A stretch of 64,000 nt of DNA, taken from contig NZ_FNLO01000005.1 in the NCBI RefSeq assembly GCF_900095735.1, forward strand, positions 248,001-312,000, written 5' to 3'. Numbering within the stretch: the stretch's first letter is position 1; each line of letters starts with the position of its first letter. A program made the translations under genes and the position numbers. This DNA comes from Chitinasiproducens palmae. Lineage in GTDB: Bacteria; Pseudomonadota; Gammaproteobacteria; Burkholderiales; Burkholderiaceae. The notes beneath the pieces were generated by a model, which saw nothing but the letters and a program-made list of their open reading frames with translations, ran no database searches and was not told the DNA's origin. Shown one piece after another: positions 63,733-64,000 of this stretch.

Positions 63733-64000
63733 TCAGGCGGCCGGGCTGAACAGATGCACGCAGAGCGACACAGTCGCAATCGAGATGAGCGTCGATACCA
63801 GTACGACGCGAGACACGACCGCCGCCTCGCGACGATACAGCTCGGCCAGCATGAAAGGACCGGTGCCAGTCGGCAATGCGCTGAGCAGCACCGCGGACGC
63901 GGCCCACAGCGTTGGCAGATGGAATACCGAAAAGGCCAGTGCGGCGGTAGCGAGCGGCTGGACCACCAGTTTCGCGAAGACGATCCAGCTTGCACCCTTA
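63733..64000 (-). CDS. AEC-family permease, C-terminal part (partial)
   Basis: About 89 residues visible, the gene continuing beyond the right edge. KGASWIVFAKLVVQPLATAA, ASAVLLSALPTGTGPFMLAE and the final VSLCVHLFSP match the last two or three helices of the auxin-efflux-carrier (AEC) family, which transports malate-like organic acids. GTGPF is typical of the family's C-terminal repeat. Confidence 0.85.
   Translation of the reverse strand, partial: KGASWIVFAKLVVQPLATAALAFSVFHLPTLWAASAVLLSALPTGTGPFMLAELYRREAAVVSRVVLVSTLISIATVSLCVHLFSPAA

Overview
The window is high-GC DNA from a beta-proteobacterium, most likely Burkholderiaceae (Burkholderia/Paraburkholderia/Robbsia type). The evidence is the Gram-negative porin of the burkholderial type, the fused indolepyruvate:ferredoxin oxidoreductase, the imuA-imuB-dnaE2 SOS cassette, and the rsmI/yraN/diaA/dolP neighbourhood. 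All functions are read from sequence alone. Genus and substrate assignments are inference.

Layout. (1) 1-6941: visibly more AT-rich surface-polysaccharide genes. There are four glycosyltransferase-type genes, a Wzx-type flippase and a partial gene at the left edge, with a 1.4-kb stretch (1319-2744) of decayed mobile DNA inside. (2) 7196-23470: housekeeping genes. These are a PAP2 phosphatase, a Blc-type lipocalin, indolepyruvate oxidoreductase, an ArsC-like protein, a DEDD exonuclease, an MBL hydrolase, RlpA, RsmI, YraN, DiaA, DolP, cytochrome c, tRNA-Ala(CGC), BrnQ and a YghA-like SDR. (3) 24326-41491: a ~17-kb catabolic island. It has a porin, a NitT/TauT-type ABC importer (ATPase, permease and a separately transcribed binding protein), an IclR regulator, two SDRs, a cupin, an alpha/beta hydrolase, a ThDP enzyme, an aspartate-dehydrogenase-like enzyme, an aldehyde dehydrogenase, a Rieske oxygenase with a VanB-like reductase, RidA, an extradiol-type dioxygenase and two small unknown proteins. 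(4) 42077-50394: YggT, a CPA1 Na+/H+ antiporter, and dnaE2-imuB-imuA behind a perfect LexA box. (5) 51116-61403: a sugar-acid catabolic cluster with a GntR/FCD regulator, lactonase-type amidohydrolase, TRAP transporter, FAH-type hydrolase, IlvD/Edd dehydratase, tartrate/isopropylmalate-type dehydrogenase and two SDRs. (6) 61641-64000: a PGDYG protein, a GAF-PAS-GGDEF diguanylate cyclase and the end of an AEC permease.

The main result is that the catabolic island looks like one regulon. Three promoters (porin at 24326, ABC/catabolic operon at 25673, binding-protein gene at 36158) each carry the same 16-bp inverted repeat (consensus GKTCCATATKTGGAAC) just downstream of the -10 box. The only regulator inside the island is the IclR protein at 29944, the obvious candidate to bind them. 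The gene content (Rieske oxygenase, extradiol dioxygenase, aldehyde dehydrogenase, RidA, aspartate-dehydrogenase-like enzyme) fits oxidation and ring opening of a nitrogen-bearing aromatic or heteroaromatic acid that is then deaminated. I do not recognise the combination as a described pathway.

The second catabolic cluster matches the logic of the non-phosphorylative 'diketo-hydrolase' route: lactone hydrolysis, dehydration by an IlvD/Edd enzyme, SDR oxidation, then FAH-type cleavage. Its sugar is unknown. A chain of hairpins (15002-15350) behind a TATAAT box upstream of rlpA is an unexplained structured region.
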